Source of the DNA: Chloroflexota bacterium
Lineage (GTDB): Bacteria > Chloroflexota > Anaerolineae > UBA4142 > SHND01
Length of the DNA stretch: 55,407 nt
Assembly (NCBI GenBank): GCA_029778615.1
Contig: JAKOPZ010000016.1
Location: 1-55,407 of the forward strand
Direction of reading: 5' to 3'
Under the pieces are notes generated by a model. It was given only the letters and a program-made list of their open reading frames with translations. It searched no databases and was not told the origin of the DNA. Shown one piece after another: positions 1-7,964 of this stretch; position 1 is the stretch's first letter; each line of letters opens with the position of its first letter. The translations under genes were made by a program, and so were the position numbers.

Positions 1-145
1 TCTAAGGGTGACGCAGTTGCCGGACTGTCCACCCGGTATACAAATATCGCTGCGAATGCTTTGCCCCTCCTTGCCGAAATTGACATTCCGCGCGCCTATG
101 CTATCCTCGCGCGCTCGCTTGCCCGTCCGCCGCGCGTGAGGTCGA
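1..145. other. Window edge, no gene assigned
   Basis: Two forward frames stay open from base 1. One ends at a TGA at 137-139, just before the capA-like start. The other runs on into that gene out of frame. Either could be the tail of an upstream gene cut by the window edge, but neither tail is recognisable. Confidence 0.3.
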
Positions 146-1813
146 ATGCATCGTCTGCTTTTCGTGTGCCTGCTTTTTTTTATTTTGGGTTGTTCCGTCG
201 AACCTACGACGACACCCCTTCCGCCAACCCTTTCCCCAACTTTAACTCCACAACCAACGCGCACGGCAACTCGCGTTCCACCCACCGTAACGCCGGAGCC
301 GCGACCTGCGATTTTGTGGCTCGAACCAAATCTGGACAGTCATCTTCGCGCGGCAATTCAAGAAGTCGCCGCGCAGGAGCAGATTGCGATTGAATCCGAA
401 CCGAATAACGCGTCCTTGCGCGTGACGCTCGTGGAATCGCGCGACCCGTTGTTGCTCACGGAAACCGTTTACGTCGTCGCGGACCGTTTTGCGACCTTGC
501 GTGACGGCGTGAAATTTGGCGATGTCCAGCAAGTGTGGCAAGGCACACCGCGCGCAGAATTGAGCGCGCTAATCGTGACGCAAGACACGGCAATGGCGTT
601 GACTCCACTGCTCGGCGCGCCGGGCGCGTTGGTGCAAATCGTCGCGCCCGAAGCATTGACGAATGCTGTTTGGCAAACGCCGCACGCGCTGGCGATTGTG
701 CCCTTTGACCAATTGAACCCGCGCCTCGCCGCGCAGACGCTCGACGGGCAAAATATTTTGGACCACACCCTCGATTTGGACGCGTATCCGCTCGTGGTGC
801 GCGTATATGTCGAAGGCAGCGCGGAACGGGTCCCCGCGTTTTACAACGCCCTGCACGCGCGCGTACCCGCGACGAATCGCGACCCGGAACGCATGACCTC
901 TGTCATTATGACGGGCGTCACCGCGATGGGACGTTTCACCGCGCAAGCCATTGACGAAAGCGGCGACCCCGCCTTTCCCGCGCGCGTCGTCGCGCCGATT
1001 CTCTCACGCGCCGACATTACACACGTCAGCAATGAGATTCCATTTGTGGACGACTGCCCGCCAAATTTGGAACACGATTCGATTCGGCTTTGCAGCAAGA
1101 GCGCAAACATCGAAACGTTCAAGGTATTGGGCGTAGACATTGTGGGACTCACGGGCAATCACGCGGGCGATTTCGGCTATGACAATTATGTGAAAACGCT
1201 CGAACTGTACGAAAAGAATGGAATGAAATATTATGCGGGCGGACGCAACCAAGCAGACGCGCGCAAACCGCTCATCATCGAACATCACGGCAACCGCATC
1301 GCGTTTCTCGGCGCAAATAGTTTCGGTCCACAATCATATTGGGCAACCGCCGACAAGCCGGGCACAAACGGTTACGACGCGGACAAGCTGAAACAGGATA
1401 TTGCTCTGGCGCGCGCGCAAGCCGATGTCGTGTTTGTAGAATTTCAAGCAGACGAAGTGTACAGTTACACCCCCGATGCAACGAACGTGGAAATTTTTCG
1501 TCGGACCTTGAACGACGGCGCGGACGTAGTAACGGGCGTACAAAATCATCATCCCGCGTCCATCGAATTTAACGCCGCCGGGACGCGCGAAATCTTGTAT
1601 GGACTCGGCAATTTTTCATTCGACCAAATGTACAGCGACGAGGTGCGGCAAGGTTTGATTCCGCGTCACCTCATCTATGACGGCAAACTCGTGCAAACGG
1701 AACTCTTGACCACGATGCTCGACCAGTACGCGCAGCCGCGTTGGGCAACCGCGCCGGAACGCGCAGCCATTTTGCGCGCAGTGTTTGCGGCGAGCGGGTT
1801 CAAGACAGAATAA
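146..1813 (+). CDS. CapA-like metallophosphoesterase-fold lipoprotein
   Basis: The 555-aa product starts with a lipoprotein signal whose lipobox ends ILGC (Cys16), followed by a Thr/Pro-rich linker (about residues 20-50). This predicts an outer-face, lipid-anchored protein. The C-terminal half (about 255-520) carries the PGA_cap/CapA signature: GLTGNHAGDFGYDN, then VFVEFQADE, VTGVQNHHP and LYGLGNFSFDQ, which are the metal-ligand and loop motifs of this family. CapA proteins act in poly-gamma-glutamate capsule handling, but many homologues have unknown substrates and no other capsule genes sit beside it. The stretch at about 50-240 resembles an extra substrate-binding-like region and is unassigned. 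A GTGAGG Shine-Dalgarno lies 5 nt before ATG. The signal peptide contains a T8 run. Confidence 0.85.
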   Translation: MHRLLFVCLLFFILGCSVEPTTTPLPPTLSPTLTPQPTRTATRVPPTVTPEPRPAILWLEPNLDSHLRAAIQEVAAQEQIAIESEPNNASLRVTLVESRDPLLLTETVYVVADRFATLRDGVKFGDVQQVWQGTPRAELSALIVTQDTAMALTPLLGAPGALVQIVAPEALTNAVWQTPHALAIVPFDQLNPRLAAQTLDGQNILDHTLDLDAYPLVVRVYVEGSAERVPAFYNALHARVPATNRDPERMTSVIMTGVTAMGRFTAQAIDESGDPAFPARVVAPILSRADITHVSNEIPFVDDCPPNLEHDSIRLCSKSANIETFKVLGVDIVGLTGNHAGDFGYDNYVKTLELYEKNGMKYYAGGRNQADARKPLIIEHHGNRIAFLGANSFGPQSYWATADKPGTNGYDADKLKQDIALARAQADVVFVEFQADEVYSYTPDATNVEIFRRTLNDGADVVTGVQNHHPASIEFNAAGTREILYGLGNFSFDQMYSDEVRQGLIPRHLIYDGKLVQTELLTTMLDQYAQPRWATAPERAAILRAVFAASGFKTE

Positions 1814-1815
1814 GG

Positions 1816-1821
1816 TATAAT
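1816..1821 (+). promoter_or_regulatory. -10 element of a leaderless promoter for the DUF1028 gene
   Basis: A perfect TATAAT lies 6 nt before the ATG at 1828, so transcription would start at or within a base of the start codon. No Shine-Dalgarno or convincing -35 is present. The same architecture is seen at recD2, the PIN antitoxin and one GT4 gene. Confidence 0.55.
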
Positions 1822-1827
1822 CGCCAT

Positions 1828-2931
1828 ATGTCTCCTGAACATCTCGCTTCCACATTTTCCGTCATTGGCTATGACCCCCACACGCAAGAATTAGGCGTCG
1901 CCGTACAATCCAAAGCATTCAGCGTCGGCAACATCGTGCCGTGGGCGCACGCGGGCATCGGCGCGATTGCCACTCAGGCGTGGACAAACAAATCTTTTGG
2001 CCCGCGCGGACTCGGACTGTTGAAAAGCGGACACGACCCCAAAGATGTGATTCAACATTTGATTGCAAATGACCCGGACGGCGCACGGCGTCAACTCGCC
2101 GTGATGGACGCGCGTGGGCGCGCCGCGAATTATACGGGCAACGAATGTATGTCGTGGGCGGGCGGCATCGCCGAACCAAATATTTCCGTACAAGGCAACA
2201 TTCTCGCGAGCGAACGCGTACTGACAAACATGCTGCGCGCGTACAAAAACACGCGCGGCAAACTTGCCGAACGCCTGCTCGCCGCGCTCGAAGCGGGACA
2301 AAAAGCGGGCGGCGATACGCGCGGTGACGCGGCATCACCCACCTCGCGTCACATCCGCACTCTGGGTGATGCCGCGTCAGGTCAGCAATCCGCCGCGCTG
2401 TTAGTCGTGCGCGAAAAAAGCGACATGGACGCGCTCGGCGACGTGTATGTGGACTTGCGCGTGGACGACCACAAAACCCCCATTGCAGAGCTGCGGCGGC
2501 TCTACAGCATTTGGGAAAAAGAGCTGTATCCCTTTCTGGAGGGACGGCGCATCAACGCGCTCCTCCACGCAAAAAAATACGCGCGCGCCCAAAAATTGCA
2601 TCGCGAATTTGCTGCCCACGCCGAACGTCTCGCCAAACGCAATTGGCAGGACGCCGCGCTCTTGAACGCGTTCGCGTGGCAGTTGGCGCAAAACGCGTTC
2701 GGTTTGGATGCGGCGTACAAGTACGCCCAACGCGCGGTGAAACTAAAACCGCGCGACGAAAACATCGCCGATACACTGGCGCAAGTTTTATATCAGCGCG
2801 GGGAGGCCGCGCGCGCCGTCGCAATTGAACGCGCGCTCGCCGCCAAATTTCCCGCGCGTGCTGATTTCAAATTGCAATTGGAAAAATTTGAAAAGGCGCT
2901 CAACACCGCGCGGCGTGTTAGAAAAGCCTAA
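1828..2931 (+). CDS. DUF1028 family protein with in-frame palindrome insertion
   Basis: The 367-aa product has the DUF1028 (Ntn-hydrolase-like) N terminus: STFSVIGYDP, LGVAVQSKAFSVGN and GAIATQAW. These proteins are thought to be self-processing hydrolases of unknown substrate. After about residue 190 comes the usual DVYVDLRVDDH segment, and the C terminus (about 240-350) is helical and TPR-like. Family members usually read GGD(K/R/T)RG directly into QSAALLVV. Here residues 167-185 (19 aa) separate these motifs, and the extra DNA is a near-perfect palindromic unit (see repeat 2325-2379). I placed the start at 1828, not at an upstream in-frame GTG/ATG inside capA, because homology begins there and a TATAAT sits just upstream. 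The gene follows the CapA-like gene after 14 bp. Confidence 0.88.
   Translation: MSPEHLASTFSVIGYDPHTQELGVAVQSKAFSVGNIVPWAHAGIGAIATQAWTNKSFGPRGLGLLKSGHDPKDVIQHLIANDPDGARRQLAVMDARGRAANYTGNECMSWAGGIAEPNISVQGNILASERVLTNMLRAYKNTRGKLAERLLAALEAGQKAGGDTRGDAASPTSRHIRTLGDAASGQQSAALLVVREKSDMDALGDVYVDLRVDDHKTPIAELRRLYSIWEKELYPFLEGRRINALLHAKKYARAQKLHREFAAHAERLAKRNWQDAALLNAFAWQLAQNAFGLDAAYKYAQRAVKLKPRDENIADTLAQVLYQRGEAARAVAIERALAAKFPARADFKLQLEKFEKALNTARRVRKA
2325..2379. repeat. Palindromic element inserted in frame in the DUF1028 gene
   Basis: Perfect 17-bp inverted repeat: arms 2325-2341 and 2363-2379, 21-nt loop. The inserted block is 2326-2382 (57 nt), so the reading frame is kept, and GGT is present on both sides, possibly a short target duplication. 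The arms contain the word GGTGATGCCGCGTCA. Confidence 0.85.
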
Positions 2932-2936
2932 GCGGT

Positions 2937-2982
2937 CGTCAGGTCAAATTTCTCAATTCCGTTTGACCTGACGATTTTTTTT
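2937..2982 (+). terminator. Intrinsic terminator after the DUF1028 gene
   Basis: Perfect 12-bp stem (2937-2948 with 2962-2973), 13-nt loop, followed by A and eight T. It closes the capA-DUF1028 transcription unit. The next start codon lies only 10 nt after the T tract. Confidence 0.9.
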
Positions 2983-2991
2983 ATCTTGACT

Positions 2992-4257
2992 ATGCAATCG
3001 CTCGTGCCCTATCGCAACCTTTCCGCGCTCGCTCTCGCCGGCGGCGCGTTGCTGCTCGCGCTTGCTCTGTGTGCGCTCGGCACATTCATCCTGATTCCCT
3101 TGTTTCAAAAAACCGAGACGCTCGCGACCAACACCGCAGTCCTCTCGCTCGGCGCAGTCGCGTTGTGTTTTGGCGCGCTGCTGATTTGGTTCGGACGCAA
3201 CGTTCGCGCGTCGGTGGCTGTGCCGCTGCGGCTGCCCTCGCCATTCCTTTTTCTCGCCGCGTTTTTTCTCGCGTTGATTCTCGGACAAACGGTTCTGTCA
3301 TTGCGCGCGGCGCCCGCGTATCTCTTTCCCTTTTTTCACGTTCTCGCCTCACTCACATTTCCGCTGACAATTTTGGCATTTGCCGCGCGGCGTTTGCAAT
3401 GTGTTTCGTTAACCTCCATGCTCGCGCAATTTTCATGGGGCGGACTCGTAACCATTACACTCGCGGTGGTGTTAGAGTTGTTGGTTGGCGGTTTCATGGT
3501 CATTGTCGCGTTGGTTGCGCTCGTCGTGGTTTTGGGCAGCGAACGCATTCAAGAAATCGCCGACGCGTTACAGTCCGCCTCACTCGACACACAGCGCGTA
3601 CTCGAAATTATTTCTGCTGAACCATTGGCGGTGCTGATTGTTGGATTCAGCGCGCTCGTTTTGTTCGTAATCCTTGCGCCGCTGTTGGAAGAAATGATCA
3701 AGGCGAGCGGATCTGCCATCCTCATTGCGCGCCGCGTGCGCGCGCACGCGGCGCCCACCAAAAGCGAGGCATTGCTTTGGGGGTTGGCGGCGGGCGCGGG
3801 TTATGCGTTCACCGAAAATATGTTTAACGGGCAGAACTCGCTCGGTGCGGCTGGCGTTGGCAGTCTTTGGGCAACGGCGATGATTTTGCGCGCGGGAACA
3901 TCGCTGATGCACATGCTCGCCACCGCGACCGTCGCCGTCGGTTGGTATGAAGCGTTGGTGCTGAAAAAACGCGCGCGGGTTGTTTTATTCTTTGCGGCGG
4001 CGTTGACCGCGCACGCGGTGTGGAATACCGGCGCGGTGCTTCTCGGCGGCGTGTCCGTGCTCAATGCCTTGGCGCCGGATATGCCGCTCTTGGCCGTTTT
4101 GCTCGTCGGCGGCGCGCTCGCCTTTCTCGGAATTTTGTTTGGCGCATTTTTGTTTTGGCTCTGGCGACTCGTTCGTTGGGCGCAGCCAACGCCCGTTGAA
4201 ATTATCACCTCACCGAATCTCGGCGGTCTGCCCCAAGAACAATTCAAACAAATTTGA
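2992..4257 (+). CDS. PrsW-like intramembrane protease
   Basis: This 421-aa polytopic membrane protein has about ten hydrophobic segments. Its core matches the PrsW (glutamic protease, M82) pattern: LEEMIKA (Glu pair), GYAFTEN, LMHMLAT and, near the C terminus, HAVWN. PrsW in Bacillus cleaves the anti-sigma factor RsiW in the membrane. The substrate here is unknown, and the ECF sigma gene of this window is 44 kb away. The ATG at 2992 was chosen; a TTG two codons upstream is less likely. No Shine-Dalgarno is visible, as the start closely follows a terminator. Confidence 0.8.
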   Translation: MQSLVPYRNLSALALAGGALLLALALCALGTFILIPLFQKTETLATNTAVLSLGAVALCFGALLIWFGRNVRASVAVPLRLPSPFLFLAAFFLALILGQTVLSLRAAPAYLFPFFHVLASLTFPLTILAFAARRLQCVSLTSMLAQFSWGGLVTITLAVVLELLVGGFMVIVALVALVVVLGSERIQEIADALQSASLDTQRVLEIISAEPLAVLIVGFSALVLFVILAPLLEEMIKASGSAILIARRVRAHAAPTKSEALLWGLAAGAGYAFTENMFNGQNSLGAAGVGSLWATAMILRAGTSLMHMLATATVAVGWYEALVLKKRARVVLFFAAALTAHAVWNTGAVLLGGVSVLNALAPDMPLLAVLLVGGALAFLGILFGAFLFWLWRLVRWAQPTPVEIITSPNLGGLPQEQFKQI

Positions 4258-4287
4258 ATGTCGGGCGGTCAGACGACAAGGGGGCGT

Positions 4288-5160
4288 ATGGTTCGTGTTG
4301 TAACGGATTCGGGCGCGCATCTTTCGCGTGAACTGCGCGCCAAGTTCAATATTGGAATTGTGCCGCTGCAAGTGCTGTTTGGTACGCGCGCGTATCGCGA
4401 CGAAGTGGACTTGTCGAATGAGCAATTTTTTTACATGCTCACGCACGAAAAAGTGCATCCGACAACTTCCGCGCCCGCACCGCAAGATTTTATCAATACT
4501 TGGAAACCGATTCTCGATGCCGGGGAAGAAATTGTCTCAATCACCCTACCTTCGGGCTTGAGCGCGACGTATTCGTCAGCCGTGAATGCCAAAGCGCAAA
4601 TGGAACAAGAGCACGGAGGCGAATTGCCTATCACGTTGATTGACGGCAAGTGGCTCTCGATGGCGCAAGGTTTTCAATGTTTGGAGGGCGTGCGCGTGGC
4701 GCAGGCGGGCGGTTCACGCGCGGAGGTGGCAAAAGCGATGACGCGGATGGACGATAAACTTTCGCTCGTCTTTTTGCTCGACACGCTGGAATATCTCAAA
4801 CGCGGGGGACGCATCGGCAAAGCGCAAGCATGGCTCGGCACGATGTTTAATGTGAAACCGCTTTTGGAAATCGCGCACGCGCGCATCGAACCGTTGGAAC
4901 GCGTGCGGAGCCGCAAAGCGGGGATTGCGCGTTTGCTCGAGCTCATCCAAAATCCGCCCGCGACCAACGGTGCGCGTCAAGGCGATGGTCCACTGCACAT
5001 TTCGGTTTTGCACGCGCGGGCGCCGGAATCCGCACAGCAATTGGAAAATGAAATTCGGGCGCGCTTTAATGTTGCCGAATTGGTGATGGCAGAGATTGGT
5101 CCGACGATTGCGGTCCATGCCGGACCCGATGCGTTGGGCTTGGCATTTTATCGCGAGTGA
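4288..5160 (+). CDS. DegV family fatty acid-binding protein
   Basis: The 290-aa product matches the DegV family: VRVVTDSGAHLS at the N terminus, PTTSAPAPQDF, the lipid-contacting SGLSATYSSA loop, LIDGKWLSMAQG, and the characteristic LDTLEYLKRGGRIGKA. DegV/FakB proteins bind a fatty acid and present it to the kinase FakA for phosphorylation in phospholipid synthesis; no fakA gene is in this window. The ATG at 4288 is preceded by AAGGGGG. It starts 30 nt after the protease gene ends, so the two may be co-transcribed. Confidence 0.9.
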   Translation: MVRVVTDSGAHLSRELRAKFNIGIVPLQVLFGTRAYRDEVDLSNEQFFYMLTHEKVHPTTSAPAPQDFINTWKPILDAGEEIVSITLPSGLSATYSSAVNAKAQMEQEHGGELPITLIDGKWLSMAQGFQCLEGVRVAQAGGSRAEVAKAMTRMDDKLSLVFLLDTLEYLKRGGRIGKAQAWLGTMFNVKPLLEIAHARIEPLERVRSRKAGIARLLELIQNPPATNGARQGDGPLHISVLHARAPESAQQLENEIRARFNVAELVMAEIGPTIAVHAGPDALGLAFYRE

Positions 5161-5186
5161 ATGGATGCGGCGCGGAGCACAACTCA

Positions 5187-5221
5187 AAACGGACGCGTGC
5201 GTGACCCGCGTCCGTTTTTTT
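5187..5221. terminator. Terminator between degV and pilZ (convergent genes)
   Basis: 9-bp stem 5189-5197 with 5207-5215, 9-nt loop, T7 tract at 5215-5221 on the plus strand. The T tract overlaps the TAA stop of the convergent pilZ gene. Confidence 0.85.
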
Positions 5222-5561
5222 ATTTCGCGCTGCGAACCAAATGCAGGTCAACGAGATATTCTTCGTCGGGTGACAAATTGCGAAACGCGACGCCCGCGCG
5301 ATAACCGCCTTCCGGTTTTTTTTCCATCCACACAATGCGCGCGGGAATGTCGCCATAACCACCGTTCGGTTTTGCCAGCGTAAAGGTGCATTGTTCGCCG
5401 GTCAACAACGGTTCGCGCGTTTCAATCAATGCGCCCGTGCGACTCAAGTTCAGCGTTTGCACCTCGACATCACTGCTGTTCCACCCTGCGTAGTCGCGCG
5501 TGACGGACGCGGACAGCGTGACCAATTTGCGCCCGAATCGGCGTTTTTCATCACTTGGCAT
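5220..5561 (-). CDS. PilZ domain protein (c-di-GMP receptor)
   Basis: This 113-aa single-domain protein has the two PilZ motifs: RRFGRK near the N terminus (RxxxR type) and LNLSRTGALIE ((D/N)xSxxG type), plus the later GVAFRNLSPDEE strand. PilZ domains bind cyclic di-GMP and regulate motility or exopolysaccharide output; the partner is not evident here. The ATG at 5561 follows AAGGGGGG by about 5 nt, which favours it over the upstream TTG. The gene is separated from its upstream neighbour by the hairpin array at 5706-5927. Confidence 0.85.
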   Translation of the reverse strand: MPSDEKRRFGRKLVTLSASVTRDYAGWNSSDVEVQTLNLSRTGALIETREPLLTGEQCTFTLAKPNGGYGDIPARIVWMEKKPEGGYRAGVAFRNLSPDEEYLVDLHLVRSAK

Positions 5562-5705
5562 TGTGCCCCCCTTTTTTGACAAGAACTGTCGCGTTTCGAG
5601 AAACCAATGTTTAGCCGGTGCGCGCTATTTTATACGCGAGGACGGGCGTTTGTCGAGAGGGGTTTCCGCAATGGGTGCAATTCACATTGGGGCAAGTTTA
5701 ATCGG

Positions 5706-5927
5706 GCGATTCAAGATCGCGTGCGATGCACGGCATCGCCACCCAGCGCCAAGTGAACCTCCGTTCACTAATCGGTGAAGACCGATTTCGCTATGCGTTG
5801 CTGCGAATTCTATTCGCCCGAACAAGTCACCCTCAAACTGAACTACACCCTTCCGCGATGCCAAGCAGCGCACAAATCGCGCGGCGATTGCGAATGCGGA
5901 GCATTTTTGGAATCGGCGACGATTCCA
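5706..5927. repeat. Tandem array of eight short perfect hairpins
   Basis: The gap 5562-5966 has no convincing gene. It holds perfect hairpins at 5706-5720 (5-bp stem), 5723-5739 (7 bp), 5752-5769 (7 bp), 5770-5787 (7 bp, abutting the previous one), 5803-5817 (6 bp), 5875-5889 (6 bp), 5893-5905 (5 bp) and 5908-5927 (8 bp, GCGA loop). All loops are 3-5 nt. The density is far above chance. It could be a structured RNA, a pilZ leader or an array of REP-like units. An ORF across it (5726-5938) looks spurious. Confidence 0.7.
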
Positions 5928-5966
5928 TCTTTCTTTAGCCGTGATTTCCATGTCATGCCTTGAGGT

Positions 5967-7505
5967 TCATTCTTGCCGCGAAATCCGGTACAGCGTGCCA
6001 TCGCCGAATTGGAAAGCGGGCTGCATTTTTACAAGCGTCCGCAGCTCGTCAACGGTGTACAGATAACTTCGCGTCACCGCGTTGAACCAGATGAGATAAC
6101 TGCCGTCATTCTCAAGCATACGCGTTACGCCGCGCGCGGGGTCATTTATTTTAGTGTCGGAATTGTATTCGGTTTTTTGCGGACTCGCTTGCACGCGTAG
6201 ATTGGCAAGAATATACAACGCGTCGGGTGCGTTGCTGAAAACCGCGCTGTCCGCGTTGAACGGGTGCTGCTCAAGATACCGAATCATTGCGCTTTCGCGC
6301 CACAGCTTGCGGTTGAAACCACCCGCGCCATCGTTCGCGTACTCGAGCGTGTTCGCGGTCGCGCCAAGCACCGCCGGCACACTCAACCAGAGCGCGACCA
6401 CGCACACGCTGAACGCAGGCGCCCACTTGTTTGAAAAAATCTGCCCAAGCGTTTTGTACACATTCTCCAACCCCAACACAAGGACCAATGTCAGCGGGAC
6501 CAAGACGGGCGACAACAAACGGTCACCCAACGGGTCAAACGCAGTGAACGTCGCGCTCGCGATGAGAAACGCGGCGTAGACAACGCTGAACAACATCATT
6601 CCCACCGCCAGCGCAAACGCGTTTCTCCACTGTAAAGGATTGCGCTTGACCAAAAACGCGAGCATCAAAACAACTGCCGCGCCGACAAAGGGCAAAATGC
6701 TGTAACGCGTCGCCAGCGCGTCGAGCGAGTACCAATTCAAAATGGTCCGCAACACGAGTTGAAGATTTTCGGACAACGCATAAGCAGAAGACGCGCGCGG
6801 TCCCAAGAACGTGCCGGACACGAAATAATTTCGCAGTACGAACAGTCCGGGCGGCAGCGTGGCGAGCGTCGCAAACGACAACGCCAAGCGCGCGCGTACG
6901 CGCCATGCTTGCGGCAAACAGAGCAACAGCGTGAGCGCGCCGGAGAGAATGAGCGTGACGCCAATGTAACGCGTCAGACACGCGAGCGCCGCCGCAAGAC
7001 ACATGAGGAAAAATAATTTGCGCTCGCGGGTAACAAGAAATTTTTCTTGTGCCAGCAAGAATGCGAGCGTCAACAAGATAAAGAGCGGTTCCGACCACGC
7101 TGTCACTGCAGCTTCGAGCAGCGCGCGCGAACAGAGCACCAGAAGCATTCCCAACGCGGCGAAAGCAAAAGACAAGCCCACGCGCGCACACAGCAGCCCC
7201 GTCAGGGACACTATCGCGCCGAACAAAAATGCGTTGACAAACGCCGCTGCGCCGAGTGGGTCTGCGCGCGCAATAAACGCAACGACCGCGAGCACAATAG
7301 GATACAACGGCGGCTGTGCGACTAACGGTGTCCCGTCATAGGCAATGAGCCCTGTGCCCGCGCGGAGATTGCGCGCGACAGAAATATAGGTCACCGAATC
7401 CGTCGTCAAGCCCGCGCCATAACGACTCGTCGCAACAAGCACGAGCACCATCGCGACAAGTGCAGCAAGGCCAAGAGGAATTTGTTCGCGGACCCATCGG
7501 CTCAT
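5967..7505 (-). CDS. GT-C type membrane glycosyltransferase (GT39/PMT-like)
   Basis: This 512-aa polytopic protein has about eleven to twelve hydrophobic segments. The first periplasmic loop reads LTTDSVTYISVARNLRAGTG, the acidic loop-1 motif position of GT-C lipid-linked sugar transferases, followed by PPLYPIVLAV. LACLTRYIGVTLI is also typical. Such enzymes move sugars from polyprenyl-phosphate donors to lipids, glycans or proteins on the outer face. The substrate is unknown. No strong Shine-Dalgarno. The gene stands alone on the minus strand. Confidence 0.75.
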   Translation of the reverse strand: MSRWVREQIPLGLAALVAMVLVLVATSRYGAGLTTDSVTYISVARNLRAGTGLIAYDGTPLVAQPPLYPIVLAVVAFIARADPLGAAAFVNAFLFGAIVSLTGLLCARVGLSFAFAALGMLLVLCSRALLEAAVTAWSEPLFILLTLAFLLAQEKFLVTRERKLFFLMCLAAALACLTRYIGVTLILSGALTLLLCLPQAWRVRARLALSFATLATLPPGLFVLRNYFVSGTFLGPRASSAYALSENLQLVLRTILNWYSLDALATRYSILPFVGAAVVLMLAFLVKRNPLQWRNAFALAVGMMLFSVVYAAFLIASATFTAFDPLGDRLLSPVLVPLTLVLVLGLENVYKTLGQIFSNKWAPAFSVCVVALWLSVPAVLGATANTLEYANDGAGGFNRKLWRESAMIRYLEQHPFNADSAVFSNAPDALYILANLRVQASPQKTEYNSDTKINDPARGVTRMLENDGSYLIWFNAVTRSYLYTVDELRTLVKMQPAFQFGDGTLYRISRQE

Positions 7506-7599
7506 ACTCTAAACAAAATCAACGTTACGCGGTCACCGGACAGCAAGGAACCCTTGGTGCGAATTCCATTGTGTGCGCGGTTCATTTTTTTACTTGCGG

Positions 7600-7878
7600 T
7601 CAACTCACCACCACGTGCCCCTCTGTAATCTCCGACGGACCCGCGACCAAATGCGCGATACTTTGCTGCACCCAATCCGCCGCGAGCCGATTGGATTCGC
7701 GCGCTTCGGCTTGCGTTTCAAAAATTGTGATGGATGCCATCACGTCACCTTCTTCGTCGAGAACATAGTACGCGATGAACCCCGCGTGCGTCCGAAGCAT
7801 GGGCAAAAATTCCGACTGCACCTTGTTGGTAATTTCCTCTTTGTGGTTTGAATGATATTTACGAATCTCTGCGTACAT
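7600..7878 (-). CDS. Antibiotic biosynthesis monooxygenase (ABM)-like small protein
   Basis: The 92-aa product has the ferredoxin-like ABM-fold pattern: MYAEIRKYHS, PGF-like HAGFIAYYVLDEEGDVMASITIFETQAEARESNRLAADWV. Homologues include quinol monooxygenases and heme-degrading enzymes, but many lack activity. AAGGAG lies 6 nt before the ATG at 7878; an ATG one codon upstream (7881) is the alternative. It follows coxM in the same direction, separated by a palindromic repeat, so co-transcription is possible but unproven. Confidence 0.7.
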   Translation of the reverse strand: MYAEIRKYHSNHKEEITNKVQSEFLPMLRTHAGFIAYYVLDEEGDVMASITIFETQAEARESNRLAADWVQQSIAHLVAGPSEITEGHVVVS

Positions 7879-7902
7879 CATTTTCTCCTTGCGAGAAAAG
7901 TA

Positions 7903-7931
7903 TAGGGGCGCCCGACAAAGGTGCGCCCCTA
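7903..7931. repeat. REP-like palindrome (TAGGGGCGC family)
   Basis: Perfect 9-bp stem 7903-7911 with 7923-7931 and an 11-nt loop, lying between coxM and the ABM gene. GC-rich palindromes of the TAGGGGC...GCCCCTA kind are scattered in many Chloroflexota and cyanobacterial genomes. No T tract follows on the minus strand, so it is not an obvious terminator. Confidence 0.7.
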
Positions 7932-7964
7932 CTTGTTCCTTTCGCTTTTTACTTGACGTTTGCT

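Noticed and set aside
1-393. ORF continuing from the window edge to 393 as a real gene end
   Set aside because: It overlaps the capA-like gene out of frame for 250 nt, and the part beyond 146 has no family features.
5775-5963. A 62-aa Cys-containing ORF (MRCCEFYS... CEC) in the hairpin array
   Set aside because: It is explained by the hairpin units, has no Shine-Dalgarno, and overlaps an equally open frame. I saw no family match.
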